A stretch of 64,000 nt of DNA from Bacillus alkalicellulosilyticus. GTDB taxonomy: Bacteria > Bacillota > Bacilli > Bacillales > Bacillaceae_F. Numbering within the stretch: position 1 is the stretch's first letter; every line of letters begins with the position of its first letter. The notes under the pieces were generated by a model. The model was not told the origin of the DNA, did not search any database, and was given only the letters and a program-made list of their open reading frames with translations. Below are positions 26,006-34,443 of this stretch, in pieces. The stretch spans positions 1,981,210 to 2,045,209 of the forward strand of contig NZ_KV917381.1 of the NCBI RefSeq assembly GCF_002019795.1, read 5' to 3'. The position numbers were made by a program, and so were the translations under genes.

Positions 26006-26605
26006 TTACTTTATTTTTCCTCTCTTCAGAAAATGATTAACGCAAATAAAAACACCATATCCGATTGCAATGCTACTTACATTTAATATAACATCATCAA
26101 TATCGGAACTACGACCAATGAAAGCCTGTATAACTTCAATGGTAGTAACAAAAATAAATCCTAATGTTATTACTATTTTAAAAGACCTTAGATTCTTCCA
26201 AATTAAAGGTAATAAAAAACCCATCGGAAAAAATAACAATAAATTTGCTAGTATATTCAACTTTGATACAGAGTCCCAATTGCTAACTGCATCGTTAGTT
26301 ATATATAAGTAGTGAAATAAAGATGCAAATGGTATTAAATTTACTGTTGAAAGGTCATTACTAAAATGCATATCAAAAATAATCTCCCCAGTAAAACTAT
26401 CAATACCAAACACCCAATTAGGCAGTATCGTTTGAGAAAATAATCCTATTATATAAGCTACAAAAATAGACATTATTATCTCTCTTCTCCAAACTATATT
26501 AATCTTTTTTACCATGATGATTATTAGTCTTATCAAGATGTAGAAAACCCACCCAATCACCATGAAATTTATCATTTCTTTTAAGTATACTAATATTAAG
26601 CTCAT
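26006..26605 (-). CDS. VanZ family membrane protein
   Basis: A 199-residue protein with about five membrane helices. VNLIPFASLFHYL, NLLLFFPMGFLLPLIW and the C-terminal TIEVIQAFIGRSSDIDDVIL match the VanZ family signature (NLIPF, LFxPxGFLLP, E..Q, GRSxDxDDxxxN). VanZ homologues affect teicoplanin or lipoglycopeptide tolerance in some species, but most are uncharacterised. A weak GGAAGGAT precedes the start. Confidence 0.9.
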   Translation of the reverse strand: MSLILVYLKEMINFMVIGWVFYILIRLIIIMVKKINIVWRREIIMSIFVAYIIGLFSQTILPNWVFGIDSFTGEIIFDMHFSNDLSTVNLIPFASLFHYLYITNDAVSNWDSVSKLNILANLLLFFPMGFLLPLIWKNLRSFKIVITLGFIFVTTIEVIQAFIGRSSDIDDVILNVSSIAIGYGVFICVNHFLKRGKIK

Positions 26606-26677
26606 CTATTAGAGATTATCCTTCCTTTATATGTATCAAAACCTAAGAAATTTGCTTAATCACAACATGAAAAAATG

Positions 26678-27130
26678 CTATCTATCTCGTAATTTGTCAT
26701 GGATTTGATTTATATGATGCTCATCGTGCTTTACGAATATTTTTATAAAACTTTCTCCTGAGAACTTTCTTTTCTTGCCGCCAATAGTAAATCTAACATC
26801 TTTGTTGATCTCTGCTAATTTTTCAATAAGGGTTTTCCTCGTTTGTACAAAACGCTCAATAACAGTTTCAACTGAAAGGTCTGCAATATAAGACATTGCC
26901 TCCTCGTTATGTTGGTCATGATCTGGAAAAGGTACTAAGTCAGCTTCTTCAACCATATATGGTACCATTTTTTCAAGATTGAATTTATCCCAATAATAAA
27001 GGTGTCCCACAACTTCTATAATTGACCACTTTCCTTCTTTCATCGGCTCAGTTAGTATTCCTTCTGGTATTTCTTTTAATTCCAAAATAGTAGCAACCAT
27101 ATTTTCATATTGACGTAATGTTTTATTCAA
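26678..27130 (-). CDS. DinB superfamily protein
   Basis: A 150-residue four-helix-bundle DinB_2 protein. The N-terminal GKWSIIEVVGHLYYWDKFN has the first metal histidine (GHLxxWD), and HDEHHINQI near the C-terminus has the second histidine pair. It starts at TTG behind GAGGTGGAG. Members are metal-dependent thiol-type transferases or hydrolases (related to bacillithiol S-transferases); the substrate is not known. Confidence 0.85.
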   Translation of the reverse strand: MNKTLRQYENMVATILELKEIPEGILTEPMKEGKWSIIEVVGHLYYWDKFNLEKMVPYMVEEADLVPFPDHDQHNEEAMSYIADLSVETVIERFVQTRKTLIEKLAEINKDVRFTIGGKKRKFSGESFIKIFVKHDEHHINQIHDKLRDR

Positions 27131-27401
27131 TTAACTCCACCTCACCTTTTCTAATATCCCTATTCTTATAATATCACAAATTAAAACTAGAAAGGAACAT
27201 TCGTTCTTAATCTATGAGGGGAGAATATCCAAATAAATGTAAAAATATATTGTGAATTATGAATGGTTGTCTTATAGTTTATTAGAAATATTATCCAAGG
27301 GAATAATTTGTTAATAAGTAACTCGTTAACAAATTATCTTATCCTTTCTTACACTCTTTGTGTGAAGTCAAAGATAATACCTGTTGTAGAAGGAGGGTTT
27401 T
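27131..27401. promoter_or_regulatory. Divergent regulatory region with a long inverted repeat
   Basis: ATAATTTGTTAA (27303-27314) and TTAACAAATTAT (27326-27337) form a perfect 12-bp inverted repeat around 11 bases, upstream of the duplicated membrane gene. It looks like an operator of a dimeric repressor. No regulator gene is adjacent. Confidence 0.5.
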
Positions 27402-27995
27402 ATGGTTATTTCAATTCGTAGCATTAAAGCGTTAAGTGCATGTAAAGTCGGTATTTATCTTTCTATCATTTTGTCGGGAGTGGCTTTATTTGGAGCTTAT
27501 GTTGACCCCAGTGAGGTTCGAAATTTTTCCAATGTGCTTCCTGTCTTACTTACATTTCCTATTTTTTTTGGATTGAGTGGATGTATTGGTGCTTTATGCT
27601 ATAACCTTTGTAGTACACGTTTTGGAAGACTAGAAGTAAAAGTTAATGAAACAACCAATAGGGGGGAAGACAGTATGAAAAATATTGAAATTACAGAGGT
27701 TAAAATCATAAGCGCGTTTAAGTCGGTTATTTATTTTTCTATCATTCCATCGTTTTTTTATATTTTAGGAGGTTTGGTTGTTCTAATAGGTGGTATCATA
27801 GGTGCGTTTCCAATAGTAGCGGGTATTCCATTACTATTTATCGGCATTTTTTTCTCGCTGATTACAGGCTTGATTGGAATGTTAGTTGCATTTATTTATA
27901 ATACACTATCAAAATTCTTTGGTGGGTTAAAGGTACAAATTATAAGTAATGAAACTTCAGAAGATGAAAAAAACCAATATGTAATAAATGGATAA
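27402..27995 (+). CDS. Internally duplicated membrane protein
   Basis: A 197-residue protein made of two related halves joined in one frame. Residues 1-88 (SIRSIKALSACKVGIYLSII and ending YNLCSTRFGRLEVKVNE) resemble residues 94-185 (ITEVKIISAFKSVIYFSIIP and ending YNTLSKFFGGLKVQIISNE). Each half has two membrane helices followed by a YN-x-F-GxL-xV end. A GGGGGG ribosome site and in-frame ATG at 27675 precede the second half, so it may also be made alone. AGAAGGAGGG precedes ATG 27402. Function unknown. Confidence 0.75.
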   Translation: MVISIRSIKALSACKVGIYLSIILSGVALFGAYVDPSEVRNFSNVLPVLLTFPIFFGLSGCIGALCYNLCSTRFGRLEVKVNETTNRGEDSMKNIEITEVKIISAFKSVIYFSIIPSFFYILGGLVVLIGGIIGAFPIVAGIPLLFIGIFFSLITGLIGMLVAFIYNTLSKFFGGLKVQIISNETSEDEKNQYVING

Positions 27996-28024
27996 GTCAC
28001 TGTAATTTTATATCATATTTTATC

Positions 28025-28060
28025 AAGGGGTTTAGAATAAAATCTAAACCTCTTTTATTA
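28025..28060 (+). terminator. Terminator after the duplicated membrane gene
   Basis: GGGGTTTAGA pairs with TCTAAACCTC (one wobble), followed by TTTTATT. Confidence 0.75.
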
Positions 28061-28181
28061 CGTTGTGTTCATCCTTAAAGGTAGTTTTTGATTTGTATCA
28101 ACATAAACTTACTTTTATCTACAATCTTTTCTGATTTATTGCTATACTAATCATATAGTAAATAAGACAGGGGGCCGTTAT

Positions 28182-28514
28182 ATGGGGAAGCAGTGGCTTA
28201 TCATCGGAGTATCCTCATTTATTATGGTCATCGTGTGGGTTGCCGTTATTTTTACATTGATTTCAATTGGTGACCCTGAAATGACGGTGGAAAAAGAAGA
28301 TACTGCGATCTCACCTGAGGATGTTGTCATTGACCTTGGGCAGTATGTACGTACCGAAGAAAAAAACATAATTGAAGAGCCTATAGAAGAGGAAGTTGAA
28401 AAAGAAGTAGTAGAGGACAAGCTTATTGATTTGTCGAAGTATGATTTTAGCGATGTTAGTACAAAAGAAGGAGTACCGATTGATAAAATCTTAACTAAAC
28501 TTGGCTTGGAGTAA
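28182..28514 (+). CDS. Single-pass membrane protein with acidic tail
   Basis: A 110-residue protein. One N-terminal membrane helix (SFIMVIVWVAVIFTLISI) is followed by an acidic region with repeats of the type VIDLGQY and LIDLSKYDFS, separated by EEPIEEEVEKEVVEDK. The repeats suggest a peptide-binding or adaptor tail. Family not recognised. Starts behind AGGGGG. Confidence 0.6.
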   Translation: MGKQWLIIGVSSFIMVIVWVAVIFTLISIGDPEMTVEKEDTAISPEDVVIDLGQYVRTEEKNIIEEPIEEEVEKEVVEDKLIDLSKYDFSDVSTKEGVPIDKILTKLGLE

Positions 28515-28619
28515 AGAATATTTCATCATTTGTTCGAAAAGAGGCGATTTGTGAGCAATTATTTTTGGTACGATAGAAGAGTCATGATTATAAAGAAAGC
28601 CTTGAAAGGACAGAGATAG

Positions 28620-28859
28620 ATGAAGGAATATTTGCGGAAACCGTTTGTTAAATACCCACTGTTTCTTGTGGGGGGATATATCGCGTTGTTAGTTGTTATT
28701 TTGGCATTATCTATTTTTTCTATTTTTATTACATTTACGTTTGTCATTATCGACACGTTAACAGATTCGGAATCATTGGGGGCATTTGCTGAAACATATT
28801 TTGTGCCGAAGTCTGAATTTTTATGGTCACTGTTCTTAAAACTCATTCCAGGATTATAG
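28620..28859 (+). CDS. Small membrane protein
   Basis: A 79-residue protein with one or two hydrophobic segments (YPLFLVGGYIALLVVILALS, FSIFITFTFVIIDTL). It lies 105 bp after the previous small membrane gene and 15 bp before the next. GACAGAGATAG is a weak ribosome site. Not recognised. Confidence 0.55.
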   Translation: MKEYLRKPFVKYPLFLVGGYIALLVVILALSIFSIFITFTFVIIDTLTDSESLGAFAETYFVPKSEFLWSLFLKLIPGL

Positions 28860-28874
28860 TCAGGGGGGATAACT

Positions 28875-29054
28875 ATGGATCAAGATATTATCATCGTGCT
28901 GACAGGAATTTTCTTTTTCCTTCTGACAGGTACACTTGGAGGATTAGGTATTTTCTTTTTAATGAAACAAAAGATTAGAGCGGGTGTTACATTTCTTGTC
29001 ATTGGGTTTATCAGTGTTATTATATATGTTGCGACGATGTTTACTTTTATATAA
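28875..29054 (+). CDS. Small two-helix membrane protein
   Basis: A 59-residue protein starting MDQDIIIVLTGIFFF, behind AGGGGGG. A GTLGGLGIFFL stretch and an ending VIGFISVIIYVATMFTFI give two membrane helices separated by MKQKIRAG. Short but well formed, with good spacing and codon use like its neighbours. Not recognised. Confidence 0.55.
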   Translation: MDQDIIIVLTGIFFFLLTGTLGGLGIFFLMKQKIRAGVTFLVIGFISVIIYVATMFTFI

Positions 29055-29094
29055 ATAAGATAAGCTTTAGTGTCATATTATGTAAGGAGGAGTA

Positions 29095-29484
29095 TTGTAT
29101 TTGGAATGGACTGTTGGTTCTCATGTTAGAGCGAGCTATAAAACGGGTATATATGTAGGTGAACTGTTGGAGGTAAAGGCTGAAGAAAACAAAGCGCTCA
29201 TAAAAGTGGTTTCGGTGATTAAGCACCCTCAACAAGGGGATCTTCATAATCCGAAACAAGGTGACGGTGTATTCTTTCACCAACGAAAAGCGCTAGCACA
29301 GTATGAGAAAGTATATGCACCTCTTTCAACGGTAAAGCCTTATGATGGAGAGATAGTCGATTACAAAGAGTCGCTGCAAGTGGCCTTTGACAAAGTTTTA
29401 GCAGATGTGAAGGATAAGGACGATAGCTGGTCGAAACAGTCTGTTTTGCAACTGTTGGAATTAAAGAAAGATTATTTTGGATAA
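29095..29484 (+). CDS. kapB: Kinase-associated protein B (KapB)
   Basis: A 129-residue protein of the KapB family, needed for phosphorelay signalling through KinB during sporulation initiation. YKTGIYVGELLEV, IKHPQQGDLHNPKQGD and FFHQRKALAQYEK are family signatures. The start TTG (29095) follows AAGGAGG. A TTG six bases downstream is also in frame. The usual lipobox of B. subtilis KapB is not visible here. It precedes a terminator and the pucR gene. Confidence 0.85.
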   Translation: MYLEWTVGSHVRASYKTGIYVGELLEVKAEENKALIKVVSVIKHPQQGDLHNPKQGDGVFFHQRKALAQYEKVYAPLSTVKPYDGEIVDYKESLQVAFDKVLADVKDKDDSWSKQSVLQLLELKKDYFG

Positions 29485-29492
29485 CAGACAAC

Positions 29493-29524
29493 GAGAAGGT
29501 CAGCATCATTGTGACCTTCTTTTC
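29493..29524 (+). terminator. Terminator after kapB
   Basis: AGAAGGTCA pairs with TGACCTTCT around a short loop, followed by TTTCTTTT. Confidence 0.8.
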
Positions 29525-29566
29525 TTTTGAAATGGAATGATTTTTTGTAAGGAGGTAGGGGTGACC

Positions 29567-31261
29567 ATGCAACTTACGGTTGAAGATGTGATGAAATTTG
29601 AGACACTCCTGGATGCGAAAGTACGGACAGCCACAGACTTTTTAGGTGCGCGAACGGTGGAATGGGTATCTGTCACAGAGACACCAGTGGAAAATTTCGT
29701 GCGGAAAAACGAGCTTGTGTTAACGACGGGCATTGGTTGTGCGAATGATATGGATTCATTTGAACAATTTGTCTGTGATGTCATTGAATCGGAAGCGTCA
29801 GCCTTAGCGATTGCAACGGGTCGGTATATTTTCGACATCCCACCTGAAATTGTTTGTTTAGCTGAGAAGCATCAGTTGCCTATTATTGAGATTCCGTGGG
29901 AAGTTCGGTTCGCAGATATTTCTCATGAAGTCATGCAAGAGCTAACCAAGCGCCAGCAAAATCAATACAAAGTATCTGAGAATGTACAACAACAGCTATT
30001 ATCTATGATTTTGCGTGGGGAAAATTTAACAAAGGTTGCAAAGTACGTTGCGAAACAACTTGATTATCAAGTTGTCATTACAGACAGTAAAGGGATGATT
30101 AAAGGATCTAGTCAAACAAACCGTAGTTTTTTTGAAAGTTGGAATGAAAAAGTCGCCCAGCACATCGTCCCCGCTCCCAAAAATGGGGAAGATACAGATA
30201 CTCACCATCCGCTTCATACGAAAATCAAAAAGATTGTGGAAGAGCGAGAAACGCTCATTCAACTTCCTATTTTCCAAGAACAACAACGAATCCAAGGGTA
30301 CTTGTTTGTCGTTTCAGTTAATCAAAGTCCGAGACTTACAAACACGGTAGTTAATGTATTAGAACATGCGGTCACCGCTTCGGCTCTTTGGTTTTTACGT
30401 GAAAATGCCATTGAAGAAACAGAAATGAGATTACGAGATGACTTTGTGTGGAGTTTAACAAAAGATGTGTTTGATTCAATTGAAAAGGTTCGAGAACGAG
30501 CAAGATTGCTAGGGTATGTCCTTGAGTCGAAGTATGTATGTATTGTCGGGTCGCCTGAAAATTTAACTGAATTATTTGAAAAACGAAAACAAAGTTCTTC
30601 TTCCTATGAGCAGTGGGAATCAAGTATGATTCACTATATTAAAGAAGAAATTATGTATGCCGGGGAGTCATTGCATAAAAAAACAATGGTGACCTATCAA
30701 AGCGAACAACTCGTGATTTTCTTAGAGGTTAGTGACCAACCAGAAGAGACTGTAAATCATTTTCTTGATTTACTAGACAGGCGGATGAAACACCTGTTGC
30801 CTGAAGTTGTTTTAACCTGGGGGATCGGTCGACTTCATAAAGAGACGAAACTGTTTCATGGTAGCTATATCGATGCAAAGTTAGCGTTAGATATTGGGAG
30901 AACGCAAAAAGGTATAGGCAGTCGTGTCCATTTCCTTGATACGAAAATGGAAAGAGCGCTACTGTCGCTGGCGACCAATGAGGAGATATGTGAAATTGCT
31001 CAGCAAACAATTGAACCTCTTGTAGAGTACGAGGAAACACGCCATATGGAATTAATTGAAACGATCGCCACTTTTAATGAGAACCAGTGCAATGTGAGTA
31101 AAACAGCAAGAGCTTTATCGTTGCACAGGCAGTCATTGTTGTATCGCCTCCGTAAGATTGAATCATTAACGGGGCTATCCCTAGTGGACCCAGATCATAT
31201 GTTTTTATTAAATTTAAGCATGAAGCTATGGGCTTTACAGCAGGTGAAAAAGGAGAAGTAG
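29567..31261 (+). CDS. PucR-family transcriptional regulator, likely activator of the ectoine operon
   Basis: A 564-residue regulator. The N-terminal PucR domain (VEDVMKFETLLDAKV, ENFVRKNELVLTTGIG, LPIIEIPWEVRFADIS) covers about residues 1-130. A central GAF-like region contains LDYQVVITDSKGMIKGSS. The C-terminus carries the HTH NVSKTARALSLHRQSLLYRL of the PucR/CdaR class. ATG 29567 follows AAGGAGGT; GTG 29561 is an alternative. It is about 730 bp upstream of the putative ectoine catabolic operon and points the same way, so it is the likely pathway-specific activator. That link is inference from position. Confidence 0.85.
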   Translation: MQLTVEDVMKFETLLDAKVRTATDFLGARTVEWVSVTETPVENFVRKNELVLTTGIGCANDMDSFEQFVCDVIESEASALAIATGRYIFDIPPEIVCLAEKHQLPIIEIPWEVRFADISHEVMQELTKRQQNQYKVSENVQQQLLSMILRGENLTKVAKYVAKQLDYQVVITDSKGMIKGSSQTNRSFFESWNEKVAQHIVPAPKNGEDTDTHHPLHTKIKKIVEERETLIQLPIFQEQQRIQGYLFVVSVNQSPRLTNTVVNVLEHAVTASALWFLRENAIEETEMRLRDDFVWSLTKDVFDSIEKVRERARLLGYVLESKYVCIVGSPENLTELFEKRKQSSSSYEQWESSMIHYIKEEIMYAGESLHKKTMVTYQSEQLVIFLEVSDQPEETVNHFLDLLDRRMKHLLPEVVLTWGIGRLHKETKLFHGSYIDAKLALDIGRTQKGIGSRVHFLDTKMERALLSLATNEEICEIAQQTIEPLVEYEETRHMELIETIATFNENQCNVSKTARALSLHRQSLLYRLRKIESLTGLSLVDPDHMFLLNLSMKLWALQQVKKEK

Positions 31262-31358
31262 AAATACATTCCCGAAATGAAGGCTGACAGCTGAAAACGG
31301 TAGTGAAAAAAAATACATTCCCGATATGAAGTCTGGAAGTTAAAACCGGTACCGTAAA
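31262..31358. repeat. 49-bp imperfect direct repeat, two copies
   Basis: AAATACATTCCCGAAATGAA starts at 31262 and AAATACATTCCCGATATGAA starts at 31311, 49 bases apart. The following bases (GCTGACAGCTGAAAACGG and GTCTGGAAGTTAAAACCGG) are also similar. It lies between the pucR stop and its terminator. Confidence 0.75.
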
Positions 31359-31388
31359 TTAAAAATGACACAATCATATTACTGCACT

Positions 31389-31425
31389 TAGAAGCCTTGT
31401 ACAAAAAAATGTACCAGGCTTTTTT
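31389..31425 (+). terminator. Terminator after pucR
   Basis: AGCCTTGTACA pairs with TGTACCAGGCT (one bulge), then TTTTTT. Confidence 0.75.
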
Positions 31426-31534
31426 ATCATCCTGTAGATTAAGCAGAATTTCCCGCAATTATCACTTGCGAATCTTAGCGAAAAACGTATATGATTACAT
31501 AGGAGCGAGTTGAAGCAATTAGGAGGCCTATATC

Positions 31535-31789
31535 ATGCAAATACCAAAGTACCCAGAAGGTTTTCACGAATGTGATCGAGGTAAACGAATAACAGAAGAG
31601 CAATTAAACGGAAAGATTAATAAAGAAATTGAAAAAATGATCGATAATATGATAAAAAACGGAACGACAAATCACTCGGTAGCGTTTGAAGACGTTTTAA
31701 TTATTGTCGACCGAATATATGAGGATGACCAAAGCTATTTTGAAATTTCTGTGGCGATGCAACATAGCCGTGGGCATGTCAAAGCATAG
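31535..31789 (+). CDS. Small hypothetical protein between pucR and the ectoine operon
   Basis: An 84-residue soluble acidic protein. It starts QIPKYPEGFHECDRGKRI behind AGGAGG with good spacing. A helix rich in Lys, Glu and Met (NKEIEKMIDNMIKNG) is followed by a beta-strand region (AFEDVLIIVDRIYEDDQSYFEI). It has its own terminator. Family not recognised; it is co-oriented with the regulator and operon. Confidence 0.6.
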   Translation: MQIPKYPEGFHECDRGKRITEEQLNGKINKEIEKMIDNMIKNGTTNHSVAFEDVLIIVDRIYEDDQSYFEISVAMQHSRGHVKA

Positions 31790-31804
31790 AACCACACATG
31801 TTAA

Positions 31805-31852
31805 TGAACCTAAGATTATGGGTAGAGACCTATAACCTTAGGTTTTTTTGTA
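31805..31852 (+). terminator. Terminator upstream of the ectoine operon
   Basis: AACCTAAG pairs with CTTAGGTT with inner TATGGGT/ACCTATA pairing, then TTTTTTT. Confidence 0.8.
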
Positions 31853-31929
31853 TGATTTTATGACAAAAAAACGAAAGGTGACTAATAATCGTATCATAAA
31901 TTCATACATGTTGGTGGATATTCATGGTA

Positions 31930-31958
31930 TTCAGAATTGAATATGATGACAGTATAAC
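31930..31958 (+). promoter_or_regulatory. Candidate promoter and operator of the ectoine operon
   Basis: TTCAGA (31930-31935), 17-base spacer, TATAAC (31953-31958). The imperfect palindrome TATTCAGAATTGAATA overlaps the -35 element, where an activator such as the upstream PucR protein could bind. Confidence 0.4.
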
Positions 31959-31989
31959 GTAATCAAAGGCAGAAAGGGGTGTAACAAAA

Positions 31990-33204
31990 ATGACGACATT
32001 TTCTTCATTGGAGTTTATGGAGAGAGTCCAAAAAACAAAAGAGCGGATGCAGTCCGAAGGGGTTGAAGTGTTGTTGGTGACAGACCCAGCCAATATGAAT
32101 TACCTTTCTGGCTATGACGGATGGTCATTTTATGTTCACCAGTTACTCATTGTAATCATTGATGAGGATCAGCCAATCTGGATTGGGCGTGGAATGGATG
32201 CGAATGTGGCGAAGATGACGAGTTGGCTTTATCAAGAAAATATTATTCCGTATCCGGATGACTATGTCCATTCTACGATAAAGCACCCTATGGATTTTGT
32301 GGCAAATATTTTAAATGAAATTGGGCAAAGTCATCGGACGATAGGCGTGGAAATGGACCAGTATTATTTTACAGCAAAATGTTTTCAACAATTACTAACG
32401 GGTCTTCCAAATGCGACGTTCAAAGATTCTACGAATCTAGTCAATTGGGTGCGAATTATTAAATCAGACCAAGAAATTGAATATATGAAGAGGGCTGCAA
32501 AAATCGTAGAAGGAGCGATGGCAAAAGGCATTGATGCCATTGAAGCGGGTGTCCGTGAGTGCGATGTAGCTGCTAAAATTTATGAAGCACAAATTAAAGG
32601 AACGCCTGAATTTGGTGGGGATTATCCAGCCATTGTTCCTTTGATGCCTTCTGGTGATAAAACAGGAGCTCCACACATGACATGGAGCGATTGCAAGTAT
32701 AGGGATGGCACAACCGTAACATTGGAGCTTGCTGGATGCTATAAACGCTATCACTCTCCGATGGCACGGACGATATGCATTGGCAAACCAGATGAAAAAA
32801 TAAGTGACCTTGCGAAGGTCGTCATTGAAGGTATTAATGCTGCATTGGATTCAGTCAAACCGGGCATGACCTGTGAGGAAGTAGAAGCCGTTTGGCGCAA
32901 AACAATAGAGAAACAAGGCTATAAAAAAGATTCTCGGTTAGGGTACTCCGTCGGATTAAACTATCCTCCTGATTGGGGAGAGCATACGGCGAGTTTGAGG
33001 CAAGGAGATTATACCATCCTTAAGCCGAATATGACGTTTCATATGATTCCTGGGATATGGTATGAGGACTTTGGTGTCGAGTTAAGTGAATCGTTTCGAG
33101 TTACAGATACAGGATGTGAAGTGTTAGCTTCTTTTCCAAGAGAGCTCTTTATTAAAGATGGTAAAAACAAAAAACCATGCTGGAGAGGCGGCATGGGAGC
33201 TTAA
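31990..33204 (+). CDS. doeA: Ectoine hydrolase-like protein (creatinase-type M24 fold)
   Basis: A 404-residue pita-bread protein. The N-terminal creatinase domain (NYLSGYDGWSFYVHQLL) is followed by a C-terminal M24 fold. Metal ligands of normal M24 peptidases are replaced: DFG..H-SD-ITRT becomes LELAGCYKRYHSPMART, GHGVG becomes SVGLNYPPDWGEHT, and the last part is FHMIPGIWYEDFG..ELSESFRVT. This is the pattern of metal-free ectoine hydrolases (DoeA/EutD), which open ectoine to N-acetyl-2,4-diaminobutyrate. First gene of a tight five-gene operon. Creatinase or proline peptidase relatives are the alternative. Confidence 0.75.
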   Translation: MTTFSSLEFMERVQKTKERMQSEGVEVLLVTDPANMNYLSGYDGWSFYVHQLLIVIIDEDQPIWIGRGMDANVAKMTSWLYQENIIPYPDDYVHSTIKHPMDFVANILNEIGQSHRTIGVEMDQYYFTAKCFQQLLTGLPNATFKDSTNLVNWVRIIKSDQEIEYMKRAAKIVEGAMAKGIDAIEAGVRECDVAAKIYEAQIKGTPEFGGDYPAIVPLMPSGDKTGAPHMTWSDCKYRDGTTVTLELAGCYKRYHSPMARTICIGKPDEKISDLAKVVIEGINAALDSVKPGMTCEEVEAVWRKTIEKQGYKKDSRLGYSVGLNYPPDWGEHTASLRQGDYTILKPNMTFHMIPGIWYEDFGVELSESFRVTDTGCEVLASFPRELFIKDGKNKKPCWRGGMGA

Positions 33205-33225
33205 ACGAATAGGGAGGAATCAATC

Positions 33226-34416
33226 ATGACAAAAAACTTCGAAAACGCTTCAATGGGAACAAAATCAGTTTGGGCAGGGGAAGAAGAATATTTGGTTCAT
33301 GGAGCTACACAGGTTCCTGTCATTCCAAGTGTCGCCTTTGGCTACGACGACATGGATGAATGGTATGATGTGGCGATTGGCCGAAAGAAAGGCCACATTT
33401 ACGGGCGCAACACAAATCCGACGGTGCAGGCATTTGAGGATAAAGTGAAATTGCTAGAGGGGGCTGAAGCAGCAACTAGTTTTTCTACAGGAATGGCTGC
33501 TATTAGTAATACACTTTATACTTTTTTAACTCCAGGTGACCGAATCGTATCGATTAAAGATACGTATGGTGGGACGAATAAAATTTTTACAGAGTTCCTT
33601 CCAAGACAACAAGTCGAAGTCGTATTATGTGCCACTGGCGATCATGAGGCAATTGAAAGAGAAGTAGCGAAAGGATGTAAGATTCTTTATTTAGAAACGC
33701 CGACAAATCCAACGGTGAAGATAACGGACATTGCGAGAATGGCAAAAGCGGGAAAAGCGGTTGATGCGTTGGTGATAGTTGATAATACGTTTGCTACACC
33801 CGTTAACCAAAACCCACTTGCCCTAGGAGCGGACCTCGTCATTCATAGTGCGACAAAGTTCCTTGGGGGTCATGCCGATGCACTTGGTGGAGTAGTCGTT
33901 GGGAAAGAAAAGGAACTCGTCGAACAAATCTATCATTACCGTGAAATTAACGGCGCAACTATGGACCCATGGGCAGCATATCTTCTTCTTCGTGGAATGA
34001 AAACATTGCAATTACGAATGAAAAAAGCAGAAGAAAATGCTCATGCTCTAGCGGCCTACTTGCAATCGATAGATATCGTAGATGATGTCTTTTATCCAGG
34101 GTTAGAAACACATCCAAATCATCATATCGCCAAAGAGCAGATGAAAGGGTTTGGAGCAATGTTAAGCTTTTCTGTAAAAGGTGGAGTGGATACAGTTCGA
34201 GTTGTTCTTCCAAAACTTCAGTTTGCAAATAGAGCCGCGAATCTCGGTGCTGTGGAAACAACTGTAGGGCCAGCAAGAACGACAAGTCATGTCGAGTGTA
34301 CACCGGAAGAACGTGCGGCTATGGGAATTCCCGAAGGTTTGATTCGGGTGTCTTGCGGAATTGAAGATAGTGAAGATATTATCGCAGACTTCAAGCAGGC
34401 ATTTGAAGACGAATAA
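33226..34416 (+). CDS. Cystathionine gamma-synthase-family PLP enzyme in the ectoine operon
   Basis: A 396-residue Cys/Met-metabolism PLP enzyme. YGRNTNPT and SFSTGMAAISNT shape the phosphate pocket, YLETPTNPT and VDNTFATPV hold the pyridine aspartate, and SATKFLGGHADALGG contains the Schiff-base lysine. The ending VRVSCGIED is complete. It starts 22 bp after doeA behind GGGAGGAA. Family members do gamma-replacement or gamma/beta-elimination. Because no class III transaminase (DoeD) is present, an elimination of 2,4-diaminobutyrate or a homoserine-ester reaction can be imagined; neither is shown. Confidence 0.82.
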   Translation: MTKNFENASMGTKSVWAGEEEYLVHGATQVPVIPSVAFGYDDMDEWYDVAIGRKKGHIYGRNTNPTVQAFEDKVKLLEGAEAATSFSTGMAAISNTLYTFLTPGDRIVSIKDTYGGTNKIFTEFLPRQQVEVVLCATGDHEAIEREVAKGCKILYLETPTNPTVKITDIARMAKAGKAVDALVIVDNTFATPVNQNPLALGADLVIHSATKFLGGHADALGGVVVGKEKELVEQIYHYREINGATMDPWAAYLLLRGMKTLQLRMKKAEENAHALAAYLQSIDIVDDVFYPGLETHPNHHIAKEQMKGFGAMLSFSVKGGVDTVRVVLPKLQFANRAANLGAVETTVGPARTTSHVECTPEERAAMGIPEGLIRVSCGIEDSEDIIADFKQAFEDE

Positions 34417-34443
34417 AGTCCTTGCTAGATTGGAGGGATGCAG

